64,000 nt of DNA from Burkholderia dolosa. Its GTDB lineage: Bacteria; Pseudomonadota; Gammaproteobacteria; Burkholderiales; Burkholderiaceae. The translations under genes were made by a program, and so were the position numbers. Shown one piece after another: positions 39,583 to 49,744 of the stretch. The notes beneath the pieces are model-generated. The model was not told the DNA's origin and did no database searches. It worked only from the letters and a program-made list of their open reading frames with translations. The stretch is from assembly GCF_902499135.1 (NCBI RefSeq), contig NZ_CABVPR010000002.1, positions 124,001 to 188,000 on the forward strand, given 5' to 3'. Position 1 is the stretch's first letter. Every line of letters starts with the position of its first letter.

Positions 39583-40276
39583 GAGCATGTGCTCCGTGTC
39601 TTAAAGCCCAGGTTAGGGTGCGTTTCGACGCGAACGGGCAGAAACCGTTATCGCGGAAGTGTCTCGAAGCGCACGGCCGCGGCGACAAGCCGCCCGAAAC
39701 CCGTCGTCAAAGAAAAACGGGAATCGGGAAACAAATCAAAAGGCCGGCTGGTCGACTTTTTTATTATGCATGCAAATATGCCGGGTCGGCTCGATTAATA
39801 TTAAATTCACTGAGCCAAATAATTATGAGGGCGATAATTTTAAATCGGTAAATTCCGGATATCGGATTGTGGTGATAAAAGGGCATTTTATCGCCATGGT
39901 TCGTGTCATGAATTGCTTGTCGACTATATGAAATTTAATTTCCGATAATGGCGACCTTAAATGAAAAAAACAAAATTAATTCATCGATTGGTCAACGAGG
40001 AGTAACGACGCTGATGGATCGACCGCCGGTTGCTTCGGGCGCATGTGCAGCTGCGTGCCGGGCGGCAGCGCGCGTGCTTTGACCGCACGTCGTTGAAGTG
40101 CGAAAGGGCATCGTGGCTGCGCGTGCAACGGTAAGCCGACCGGGCAGGCCACCCGTGACCGCATAGGCCGGTAGAGGTTCGGCCGTTTGGAACCGAAGTG
40201 CCGATCGGACGGAACGTTCGGTCGAACCGGGTACGTATCGCTGCGGCGTACACGGCCGGCAGTGCGCGTCACGCAA
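39583..40276. other. Strikingly AT-rich spacer beside the tRNA gene
   Basis: About 700 bases without a gene. The part from about 39730 to 39985 is markedly A/T-rich in this GC-rich genome (runs such as TAATATTAAATTCAC and GAAATTTAATTTCCG). It should include the chitinase promoter on its left; from 39990 the composition returns to high GC with only shadow frames. Confidence 0.55.
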
Positions 40277-40313
40277 ACAAAAAACCCGCGACGCATTATG
40301 CTGTCGCGGGTTT
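40277..40313 (-). terminator. Intrinsic terminator of the tRNA-Leu transcript
   Basis: Stem AACCCGCGAC / GTCGCGGGTT (about 40283-40292 and 40303-40312) with loop GCATTATGCT; on the minus strand the stem is followed by a U-run (complement of CAAAAAA). It lies about 35 bases beyond the tRNA 3' end. Confidence 0.85.
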
Positions 40314-40346
40314 CAGAAAACGGACGAAATACGTTGGAGCGGTGTG

Positions 40347-40431
40347 TGGTGCCCAGGTCGGGACTCGAACCCGAACGCCTCTCGGCGCTACCCCCTCAAG
40401 ATAGTGCGTCTACCAATTCCGCCACCTGGGC
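40347..40431 (-). tRNA. tRNA-Leu (anticodon GAG)
   Basis: 85 bases including an encoded CCA. Acceptor stem GCCCAGG with CCTGGGC, D-arm GGCGGAATTGGTAGAC, anticodon stem CTATC/GGTAG with loop TTGAGGG giving GAG, a long variable arm (CGCCGAGAGGCG), and T-arm CGGGTTCGAGTCCCG. The long variable arm confirms a class II leucine tRNA. Its 3' end faces the lower-GC accessory region. Confidence 0.95.
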
Positions 40432-40552
40432 AAGGGGCGTCATTCTAGCGTCGCGCGATGCGTTTGTGAAGCGTCCGTGACACGCGGCGCAGCGGCGCAG
40501 GATCGACCCGGTAAAATCCGCACGATCCCCGCCATCGCAACCGCTTTTCATC

Positions 40553-41878
40553 GTGACGACGACCCTCGAACGACTGAAGGCCGGACAGCTGTCCGGCGCA
40601 CGGCAGCTCAAGCTCGCATGCGGGCTGACGGAATTCCCGCGCGAGATTTTCGATCTTGCCGATACGCTCGAAGTGCTCGATCTGTCCGGCAATGCGCTCG
40701 ACGCGCTGCCCGACGATCTGCCGCGGTTGAGCCGTCTGCGCATCCTGTTCGCGTCCGGCAATCGCTTCACCGAATTCCCCGAAGTGCTCGGCGCGTGCGC
40801 GCAGCTCGACATGATCGGCTTCAAGGCGAACCGGATTCGCACGGTGCCGGCGCGATCGCTGCCGGCCGCACTGCGCTGGCTGATTCTGACCGACAACGAG
40901 ATCGATGCGCTGCCGGCCGAGATCGGCGACTGCCCGCGACTGCAGAAGCTGATGCTGGCGGGCAACCGGTTGCGAACGCTCCCCGACCGGCTCGCGGCTT
41001 GCCGCGCGCTCGAACTGGTGCGGCTGTCCGCGAACCGGCTGCAGACGCTGCCCGACTGGCTGCTGCGTCTGCCGCGCCTCGCGTGGCTCGCCTATGCCGG
41101 CAATCCGTTCGGCGCGGCGATCGAAGCGACGGCGTCCGCCGAACCGGCCGTGCCGGACGTCGAGTGGTCGTCGCTCGCGTGCGAGCAGAAACTCGGCGAA
41201 GGCGCGTCGGGCGTCATTTACCGCGCGCAGTGGACGCGCGACGGCCTCGCGCCGCGGGCGGTCGCGGTGAAGCTGTTCAAGGGGGCGGTAACGAGCGACG
41301 GGCTGCCCGATTGCGAAATGGCCGCGTGCCTGCACGCAGGACGCCATCCGAACCTGATTCCGGTGATCGGCAAGGTAAGCGGTCATCCGGACGGCGCGCA
41401 CGGCCTCGTGATGGAACTCGTCGATCCGTCGCTGACGAATCTCGCCGGGCCGCCGAGCTTCGCGTCCTGCACGCGCGACGTATATGCCGACGATACGCGC
41501 TTCGCGCCGGACGCCGCATCGCGGATCGCGCACGCGGTCGCGTCGGTCGCGCGTCACCTGCACGCGCGCGGCATCATGCACGGCGATCTGTATGCGCACA
41601 ATCTGCTGCACGACCGCGCGGGCGGCGCACTGCTCGGCGATTTCGGCGCGGCGTCGTTCTACGATGCGGGCGACCGCGTGCGCGGCGCGCGGCTCGAGCG
41701 GATCGAAGTGAGGGCGTTCGGTTATCTGCTGGCCGAGTTGCTCGAACGATGCGAGCCGCGCACGTGCGCCGGTGAAGGCGCGCTTGGCGCGCTCGCCGCC
41801 GCTTGTCTGGCCGAGGACGTCGATGCGCGGCCGTCCTTCGACGAAGTCGTTGCTGCGTTGAACGCGTGCCGGGTGTGA
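40553..41878 (+). CDS. Leucine-rich-repeat protein fused to a Ser/Thr-type protein kinase
   Basis: 441 residues from GTG 40553. Residues about 15-190 are leucine-rich repeats of the xxLxxLxxxxNxLxxLPxx type (LEVLDLSGNALDALPDDLP; LRWLILTDNEIDALPAEIG; LQKLMLAGNRLRTLPDRL). The C-terminal kinase domain has GEGASGVIY, the VAVK lysine (K240), an alpha-C Glu (E255), the catalytic loop HGDLYAHN (D345, N350) and DFG (363-365), so it looks catalytically competent. No signal or membrane helix, so cytosolic. Such LRR-kinase proteins recall eukaryotic receptors; substrate unknown. It starts 121 bases from the divergent tRNA gene. Confidence 0.85.
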   Translation: MTTTLERLKAGQLSGARQLKLACGLTEFPREIFDLADTLEVLDLSGNALDALPDDLPRLSRLRILFASGNRFTEFPEVLGACAQLDMIGFKANRIRTVPARSLPAALRWLILTDNEIDALPAEIGDCPRLQKLMLAGNRLRTLPDRLAACRALELVRLSANRLQTLPDWLLRLPRLAWLAYAGNPFGAAIEATASAEPAVPDVEWSSLACEQKLGEGASGVIYRAQWTRDGLAPRAVAVKLFKGAVTSDGLPDCEMAACLHAGRHPNLIPVIGKVSGHPDGAHGLVMELVDPSLTNLAGPPSFASCTRDVYADDTRFAPDAASRIAHAVASVARHLHARGIMHGDLYAHNLLHDRAGGALLGDFGAASFYDAGDRVRGARLERIEVRAFGYLLAELLERCEPRTCAGEGALGALAAACLAEDVDARPSFDEVVAALNACRV

Positions 41879-42063
41879 AGGCGGCGGGCGCCACTGCGTT
41901 GCGCTTTGCCGCGCAGTCCGCGCAGTCGGCAGTTTGATTCCTCCGGGTCCGACGAACGGCAGGCCGGTCGTCGGGCTACGCATGCTACGCGGCCGGCCCT
42001 GATCGCAGCGCGCGCTATCGGCGGCAAAGCGCGCGAGCCGGCGCGTGCGGCTGCGTGCCCAAG

Positions 42064-42366
42064 CTAGTCCGCCACCGTGGCTTCCGGCACATCGAGCACG
42101 ACGTCCGACGTCGCGATCGCGACGCACGGCAGCGTATAGCCGTCGGCTTTCTCTTCGCGGCTCAATCCCGGCCATTCGATCGTGTACCGAACGCTGCCGC
42201 TGACGATTCGGCACAGGCAACTGCGGCACGTACCGTTGCGGCACGAGCGCGGCAGCGAGACGCGCGCGAATGCGGCGGCCTCGAGCAGCGTCAGCGAGTC
42301 GGGTGCATCGAACGTCACGCCGAGCGGCTCGATGCGCACGCGCGGCGGGTGGTCGGGATCGGTCAT
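42064..42366 (-). CDS. Plant-type [2Fe-2S] ferredoxin
   Basis: 100 residues from ATG 42366 (MTDPDHPPRVRIEPLG). The cluster motif is SCRNGTCRSCLCRIVSG with a fourth cysteine in YTLPC, the C-x4-C-x2-C...C pattern of plant-type ferredoxins. Fold strands FDAPDSLTLLEAA are as expected. It probably transfers electrons to an oxygenase or reductase not present nearby. It lies 88 bases downstream of the sigma54 activator on the same strand. Confidence 0.88.
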   Translation of the reverse strand: MTDPDHPPRVRIEPLGVTFDAPDSLTLLEAAAFARVSLPRSCRNGTCRSCLCRIVSGSVRYTIEWPGLSREEKADGYTLPCVAIATSDVVLDVPEATVAD

Positions 42367-42454
42367 CGGTCGAATCGGGCAGGCCGCGCGGCGGCAACGC
42401 GGCAAGCATACCGGAAGCGCCGCGCCGCCGGCGGCCCGGCGCCCGGCCCGCGCG

Positions 42455-44371
<1,917 letters not shown>

Positions 44372-44640
44372 CGTTTGTCTCCTGTCGGCCGAAAGGCAAG
44401 GGTTCCGGCCCGATCGGCGCCGGGCGGAGTGCGTTCTCCGCTCGCGGCGCAATGCCCGGCGCGTACGCGGGGCTTGCGGATACGCGCATCATACAAGCGC
44501 CGTCCGCGACGCGCGACCGCCGACAAAATCCCCTTGCTTTTAAGCGCCCGCCTGCAATGATGGAAATGGAGCACGCACGCGCCGTGTTCCGCAACGCAAC
44601 ATGCATGCGACGCGACATGCATCCGTTCGGGAGACGCATC

Positions 44641-44832
44641 ATGGTTCGGACGGAACTGAGAGTCGTGCTGGCGGCCATCGCCACGTTCATCATGCTGGGC
44701 GGCATCGCCGTGGCGATCCACGGCCTGCTGTTCGATCTGGGCACCGCGGTGCGATACGGCGCCGCCGCGATCGCGATCGGCGCGACGACGGCGGCCATCG
44801 CGCTCAACGTGTGGCCGACCGATCCCCACTGA
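44641..44832 (+). CDS. Small two-helix membrane protein
   Basis: 63 residues from ATG 44641, GGGAG seven bases upstream. Two hydrophobic segments (VVLAAIATFIMLGGIAVAIHG and AVRYGAAAIAIGATTAAIAL) linked by a short loop indicate a helical hairpin in the inner membrane with a short polar tail NVWPTDPH. Function unknown. It is divergent from the sigma54 activator, 270 bases away, and could be under its control, though no -24/-12 element was identified. Confidence 0.6.
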   Translation: MVRTELRVVLAAIATFIMLGGIAVAIHGLLFDLGTAVRYGAAAIAIGATTAAIALNVWPTDPH

Positions 44833-45076
44833 CGCTCGCCGCGAAAACGGTGCCGGATGTTCGTGCTGGTCGGACGAAATGCGCGTCGGAACGACGCATG
44901 CGGAAAATTTGTGTCCTGCGTTAAACCGTCTAAAGTGGAATGCAACCGGCATGCGTCGTCCGCGCGATACTCCGCGGTTCGTGCCTCCGCCGGCGAGCCC
45001 GCGTACATCTCGTCCGGCCGGTGGCGGACGACGGACGCGGTCATTCGTTTACTACCGGACGATCGAGGCGGCTCCC

Positions 45077-45364
45077 ATGCAGATCCATTTCACGAACGAG
45101 GCGCCCGAGTATTCGGGGCGTGACCTGATGCTCGGATTCACGGCACTGGTCAACGGCGAGCGCGTCCAGTGTCAGATCACCGCGGAGGCGCTGGAAGACC
45201 ATTTCGGTGCGGCATCGCCGCGCTTCGAGGACATGGTCGGCGCATTCGACCTGCACCGCGAGCGGATCCAGGCGGCCGCGCGGCGCCTGCTGTCGGAGAC
45301 GCGCGCGCAGTGTGTGACGCTACGCAGCGGCTATGTCCGTTTCTACGAGGCGAACGGGCGCTGA
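45077..45364 (+). CDS. DUF1488 family protein
   Basis: 95 residues from ATG 45077 with GAGG eight bases upstream. Features of DUF1488: LMLGFTALVNGERVQCQITA, ALEDHFGAA, HRERIQAAARRLL and the C-terminal SGYVRFYE. A small cytosolic family of unknown function found widely in Burkholderiales. A GC-rich hairpin follows the stop codon by 24 bases and the IS insertion lies 264 bases beyond. Confidence 0.75.
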   Translation: MQIHFTNEAPEYSGRDLMLGFTALVNGERVQCQITAEALEDHFGAASPRFEDMVGAFDLHRERIQAAARRLLSETRAQCVTLRSGYVRFYEANGR

Positions 45365-45388
45365 ACGCGGCGCCGGATAGCGATCGAG

Positions 45389-45411
45389 CGGGCGCCGTAT
45401 GCCGGCGCCCG
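45389..45411 (+). terminator. Hairpin after DUF1488, possible terminator
   Basis: Perfect 9-bp stem CGGGCGCCG (45389-45397) with CGGCGCCCG (45403-45411), 5-base loop. The following bases (TGTCGTATCTG) are only weakly T-rich. Confidence 0.4.
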
Positions 45412-45608
45412 TGTCGTATCTGCGCCGTGTTATGTGCGGCGTGGCTTCGCATCGAGCGATCGGCGCGTGCGAAGGGCTGCTGCGGACTTCGGGATCGATC
45501 GACGCTCTTCCGGATTTTCTCGGACGGCGGTCGCCTTGATCGGAACGGCCCGTCGCCTGCGCGCGCCGCCGTATGCGGCGGCTCCGTCATCGACGCCGCC
45601 AAGCAAAA

Positions 45609-45628
45609 ACGCCACCCGAAGGTGGCGT
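45609..45628. repeat. Left target-site duplication (palindromic terminator hairpin)
   Basis: ACGCCACCCGAAGGTGGCGT, itself a stem-loop (GCCACC-CGAA-GGTGGC), is repeated identically in direct orientation at 47203-47222. It is preceded by CAAAA, the A-run of the original terminator. Confidence 0.85.
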
Positions 45629-45638
45629 TCAGACTGCT

Positions 45639-45670
45639 GACAAACCCCTGGTTTCGACCGGGGGTTTGTC
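45639..45670 (+). promoter_or_regulatory. Hairpin at the IS left end shielding the transposase start
   Basis: A 14-bp stem (45639-45652 with 45657-45670; one G-U pair in RNA) capped by a TTCG tetraloop, ending 12 bases before the transposase ATG. In a read-through transcript it would fold stably and could block translation, a common way for insertion sequences to avoid activation by outside promoters. That role is inference. Confidence 0.6.
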
Positions 45671-45682
45671 GTTTAATGGGGC

Positions 45683-47152
45683 ATGCTCAAGAAGCCAACA
45701 CCCGCCCAAGAAGAACTCGAGATGGTGACGCTCGAGATGCTTGTGCCGAAGGACCATCTGCTGCGCAAGATCGAGGCGGCGGTGGATTTCGAATTTATCC
45801 GCGAGAAGGTCGCGCATCTGTACTGCGCGGACAACGGTCGCCCGGCGCTCGATCCGGTCGTGCTGTTCAAGCTGTTGTTGATCGGCTACTTGTTCGGGGT
45901 GCGCAGCGAGCGGCAGCTCATGCGCGAAGTGCAGGTCAATGTGGCGTATCGGTGGTTTGCCGGGTTTCGTCTGACCGATAAAGTGCCGGATGCCTCGACG
46001 TTCTCGCAGAACCGTCGGCGGCGCTTCACCGACACGACGGTGTATCAAGAGATCTTCGATGAGATCGTGCGCCAGGCAATCGGGCGCGGCATGGTCGATG
46101 GCCGAGTGCTGTACAGCGACAGCACGCATCTGAAGGCCAACGCCAACAAGAACAAGTTCGACGAAGTGCAGGTTGCGCAAACGCCGTCGGCATATCTGGC
46201 CGAGTTGAATGCGGCGATCGATGCGGACCGTGCCGCACAAGGCAAGAAGCCTTTGAAGCGCGATGACGACGACCAACCGCCGCCGAGCAAACAGATCAAG
46301 GTTAGCCGCACCGATGCCGAGAGCGGCTACATGGTGCGCGACGACAAGCCCAAGGGCTTCTTTTATCTGGATCACCGCACGGTAGACGCCAAGCACGCGA
46401 TCATCACCGATACCCACGTGACGCCGGCCTCGGTGCACGACAGTCAGCCATATCTGGCGCGCTTAGACCGCCAACGCAAACGCTTCGGGTTTGAGGTGCA
46501 GGCGGTGGGACTTGATGCGGGCTACTTCACGCCCGCGATCTGCCAGGGGCTGGAGGATCGCGGTGTCACTGGCGTGATGGGCTATCGCTCGCCGAACCAC
46601 AAGCCGGGTACGTTCTATAAGCGCGAGTACCGCTACGACGCCTATCGGGACGAGTACATGTGTCCGCAGGGCCAGACGCTGCGCTACAGCACCACCAACC
46701 GGGTGGGCTACCGCGAATACAAGTCCAACCCTGAGCTGTGCAAGCGCTGCGAGGCCCGTAGTCAATGCACGAGCAGTGCCAATGCGATCAAGGTGGTAGT
46801 GCGTCACGTTTGGGAGCGTGCCAAGGAGCGCGTGGACGCTCGGCGGCTGACCGAATGGGGCAAACGCATTTATGCCAGGCGCAAGGAAACCGTGGAGCGC
46901 AGCTTCGCGGACGCCAAGCAGCTGCACGGGCATCGCTACGCCAGAATGCGCGGGCTGCGCAAAGTGGCCGAACAGTGCTTGCTGGCGGCCGCGGCACAGA
47001 ACATCAAGAAGATCGCGCTGCTGCTGACGCGCCTGCGGGCGCTTTTACCCGGCTTCTGGCGCTCTCGTGCGCCGTTGCAGCGGCTCATCGCCGATCTCAC
47101 CGGCTTGCTTGACCCGGTCGCGGCTTGCCGCATCAACAGCGCAGCCGCCTAA
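45683..47152 (+). CDS. IS1182-family transposase
   Basis: 489 residues, full length. N-terminal DUF772-type domain (LEMLVPKDHLLRKIEAAVDF; DPVVLFKLLLIGYLFGVRSE) and a DDE catalytic core: D in VLYSDSTHLKAN, D in VGLDAGYFTP and E in VERSFADAKQLHGHRYAR. A cysteine cluster (CKRCEARSQC) near residue 353 is typical of the family. No frameshift or internal stop. GGGGC directly precedes the ATG. A symmetric hairpin (AACCCCATGTT / AACATGGGGTT) ends the transcript at 47161-47187. Confidence 0.92.
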   Translation: MLKKPTPAQEELEMVTLEMLVPKDHLLRKIEAAVDFEFIREKVAHLYCADNGRPALDPVVLFKLLLIGYLFGVRSERQLMREVQVNVAYRWFAGFRLTDKVPDASTFSQNRRRRFTDTTVYQEIFDEIVRQAIGRGMVDGRVLYSDSTHLKANANKNKFDEVQVAQTPSAYLAELNAAIDADRAAQGKKPLKRDDDDQPPPSKQIKVSRTDAESGYMVRDDKPKGFFYLDHRTVDAKHAIITDTHVTPASVHDSQPYLARLDRQRKRFGFEVQAVGLDAGYFTPAICQGLEDRGVTGVMGYRSPNHKPGTFYKREYRYDAYRDEYMCPQGQTLRYSTTNRVGYREYKSNPELCKRCEARSQCTSSANAIKVVVRHVWERAKERVDARRLTEWGKRIYARRKETVERSFADAKQLHGHRYARMRGLRKVAEQCLLAAAAQNIKKIALLLTRLRALLPGFWRSRAPLQRLIADLTGLLDPVAACRINSAAA

Positions 47153-47202
47153 AACGACAAAACCCCATGTTCCGAAAAACATGGGGTTTGTCAGCAGTCT
47201 GA

Positions 47203-47222
47203 ACGCCACCCGAAGGTGGCGT
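47203..47222. repeat. Right target-site duplication (palindromic terminator hairpin)
   Basis: Identical to 45609-45628 and followed by TTCGTTTTTGC, the T-run of the original terminator. It lies 34 bases beyond the stop codon of the purine permease gene, so the original hairpin probably served both the permease and the DUF1488 side as a bidirectional terminator. Confidence 0.85.
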
Positions 47223-47256
47223 TTCGTTTTTGCACCGCACCGCAGTGTGTCGCGCG

Positions 47257-48558
47257 TCACTCGCTGCCGAGATAGAAGAAGCGGAACAGGAACACGGCCG
47301 CGATGATCCACACGATCGGTTTCACCGTGCGGCCCTGGCCCGTCAGCAGCTTCAGGCCGCCATATGCGATGAAGCCGAATGCGACGCCGTTCGCGATCGA
47401 GTACGTGAACGGCATCAGCAACGCGGTGAGCGCGGCCGGCACGGCTTCGGTCGCGTCGTCCCACGGCACGTCGACCATGTCGCGCAGCATCAGGCACGAC
47501 ACGTACAGCAGCGCGGGTGCGGTCGCGTACGCCGGCACGACGCCCGCGAGCGGCGCGATGAACAGGCACGCGAGGAACAGCACCGCGACGGTGATCGCGG
47601 TCACGCCGGTGCGACCGCCGGCCTGCACGCCCGACGCGCTTTCGATGTACGCGGTGGTCGACGACGTGCCGAGCACCGAGCCCGCGACGATCGCGGTGCT
47701 GTCCGCGAGCAGCGCCTTGTTCAGCCGGTTCATCTTGCCTTCGACGAGCAGGCCTGCGCGATTCGCGACGCCCATCAGCGTGCCGGTCGCATCGAACAGC
47801 TCGACGAGGAAGAACACGAGGATCACGTTGATGACGCCGGTCGACAGCGCGGCGCCGATGTCGAGCTTGAACAGCGTCGCGTCGATCGACGGCGGCGTGG
47901 AGAACACGCCGTGGAACTGGTTGCCGCCGAAGAAGAACGACAGCACGGTGACGCCGAGAATGCCGATCAGGATCGCGCCGCGCACGCGAAGATGGTCGAG
48001 CGTGACGATCGTGAAGAAGCCGACGATCGCGAGGATCGTGTCGTGCTTGTGCAGGTCGCCGAGCGTGACGAGGGTGGCCGGGCTGCCGACGATCACGCCG
48101 GAGGTCTTCAGCGAGATGATGCCGAGGAACAGCCCGATGCCGGCGGTGATCGAGATCCGCAGCGAGCGCGGAATGCCGTTGACGATCGCCTCGCGCACGC
48201 GGAACAGCGTGACGATCAGGAACAGGCAGCCGGAGATGAACACCGCGCCGAGCGCGGCCTGCCACGTGAAGCCCATGCCCTTGACGACGGTGTACGCGAA
48301 GTACGCGTTCAGCCCCATGCCCGGCGCGCACGCGATCGGATAGTTCGCGTACAGGCCCATGATCACCGACGCGAGCGCCGCGACGAGGCAGGTCGCGACG
48401 AACACGGATTCCTTCGGCATGCCGGCGTCGCCGAGGATCGCGGGGTTGACGAAGATGATGTAGGCCATCGTCAGGAACGTGGTGACGCCCGCGAGTATTT
48501 CGGTGCGGAAGTCGGTGCCGGCTTCAGCGAAGCCGAAATACCGCTTGATGGATTCCAT
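47257..48558 (-). CDS. Guanine/hypoxanthine permease (AzgA type, NCS2)
   Basis: 433 residues, polytopic. Begins MESIKRYFGFAEAGTDFRTE with the AzgA motif ILAGVTTFLTMAYIIFVNP, then GLYANYPIACAPGMGLNAYF, FRVREAIVNGIPRSLRISI, GVINVILVFFLVELFDATGT, LGTSSTTAYIESASGVQAGG and ANGVAFGFIAYG. These match the proton-coupled adenine/guanine/hypoxanthine transporters. AGAAACGCC... lies before the ATG without a strong ribosome site. Its natural terminator has been split by the IS. Confidence 0.88.
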   Translation of the reverse strand: MESIKRYFGFAEAGTDFRTEILAGVTTFLTMAYIIFVNPAILGDAGMPKESVFVATCLVAALASVIMGLYANYPIACAPGMGLNAYFAYTVVKGMGFTWQAALGAVFISGCLFLIVTLFRVREAIVNGIPRSLRISITAGIGLFLGIISLKTSGVIVGSPATLVTLGDLHKHDTILAIVGFFTIVTLDHLRVRGAILIGILGVTVLSFFFGGNQFHGVFSTPPSIDATLFKLDIGAALSTGVINVILVFFLVELFDATGTLMGVANRAGLLVEGKMNRLNKALLADSTAIVAGSVLGTSSTTAYIESASGVQAGGRTGVTAITVAVLFLACLFIAPLAGVVPAYATAPALLYVSCLMLRDMVDVPWDDATEAVPAALTALLMPFTYSIANGVAFGFIAYGGLKLLTGQGRTVKPIVWIIAAVFLFRFFYLGSE

Positions 48559-49301
48559 GAAGGCGTTTCTCCGGTCGGGTTGTCGTATTGCTTGTCGTGC
48601 CGAATTGTTGTAAAGGCAGCGCGCGGCGGGGGCTACTGTAACCAGCCACTATTGTTCGGCTATCGGCGGATTGTAATAGCGCGGATAGCTCCGACGATAT
48701 AGTCGCGGGGCACGATCGGCCGGCTTCGTGCGCAAGATCCGGGCGCTCGGCGGCGCGACGGCGGCGGCGCGCATTTTACCGGTTCGGACACGGCGGGCGG
48801 CAGGAATGGCGGGAACGGAAGGAGATCGCGGGCAACGCAAGCCGATGCGCGCACAACGGCCGGCAGCCGCGCAATGTGCGATCGATCACATACGACGACA
48901 TCCGACCGGCGGATATGCGCGTGCCGTTCGCGTGCGCGCACGACAACGAGACCGCGACGAACGCCGTGCAGGTCGATGTGCACGGGTCATTCGTCAGTCC
49001 ACGCCGCGCCGGATATCGAGCTATCGTGCGCTGAAGCCGTCCCGTCCGCAACAGTCGTTTCGCGATGCGTATGCGACTGTGGTTTCTGTGTAGAACAGTG
49101 CAAGCCCTCATCGCGCAAATCGACAAGTGTTTCTAGGATAGAGAAACCGCGCGCACACGCCGGTCCGGTCATGGCCGACGCGGGGAGTCGCCATCCGTGC
49201 GGGCGGGGCGGTGAAGCGAGGTGACGGCCGTTGCGCGTTCGGGCAGCCGCGGCCGGTTGCGATTGCCCGATGCGGGTTCGTCCGTCATCACGGAGGTCAG
49301 C
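48559..49301. other. Divergent intergenic region
   Basis: About 740 bases between the permease and a small plus-strand gene. Frames here are shadow-like on both strands. A CRP-like palindrome TGTGC-GATCGA-TCACA is at 48875-48890 but is far from both genes. Nothing else recognised. Confidence 0.4.
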
Positions 49302-49580
49302 ATGTTGAACTGGATCAGCCGTTGGGCGATGCGGCACGCCCCCACGCCGGAAAAAACCGCTGCGTCGATGCTCGTGACGGCGCGCATGGAACTGTTCGCA
49401 GCCGAGCAGCGCGTCATCGATGCGAAATTACAAGCGGATTACTGGCGCACGCGTGTGTCATTCCTCGAAGAGGTGCAGAAGCAGGGCATCGATCCGTGGG
49501 TGACGTCGCAGGCAACGCAGCGCGCCGACGCCGATTCCGCTCCACGAAGCACGGGCCCGCGTCTCGCCGCGACCACCTGA
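49302..49580 (+). CDS. Hypothetical small helical protein
   Basis: 92 residues from ATG 49302 with GGAGG five bases upstream. A longer in-frame start at 49221 has no such site. Central helix MLVTARMELFAAEQRVIDAKLQADYWRTR is heptad-like and probably forms a coiled coil; the ends are polar and low-complexity. It resembles small Burkholderia proteins of unknown function. No close operon partner. Confidence 0.55.
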   Translation: MLNWISRWAMRHAPTPEKTAASMLVTARMELFAAEQRVIDAKLQADYWRTRVSFLEEVQKQGIDPWVTSQATQRADADSAPRSTGPRLAATT

Positions 49581-49744
49581 TGCACGCGATGCACCGGTTC
49601 GCTGCATACGGCGCGCGATCGCTCGCGGCATGCGCACGCATGCCGCGTCATTCGACGCGCACCTGCGGCGCGCAATGCCGCACGCAGGTGCGTCGTTTTC
49701 TCGTCGCGGCCGCTGCGCGCGTGATGCGCATGACCGCGTGTCGA

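Larger units (their letters stand above)
45629..47202 (+). mobile_element. IS1182-family insertion sequence, complete
   Basis: 1574 bases bounded by perfect 20-bp inverted repeats: TCAGACTGCTGACAAACCCC at 45629-45648 and its complement GGGGTTTGTCAGCAGTCTGA at 47183-47202. It contains one intact transposase gene. The flanking 20-bp duplication is a complete palindromic terminator hairpin. Insertion into palindromes with duplication of the palindrome is known for some IS1182-type elements. The identical duplications and intact gene suggest a recent or still active copy. Confidence 0.9.

Noticed and set aside
48875-48890. CRP/FNR-like palindrome TGTGCGATCGATCACA
   Set aside because: It lies more than 300 bases from either flanking gene, and GATC-centred palindromes occur by chance in such DNA; not enough to call a site.
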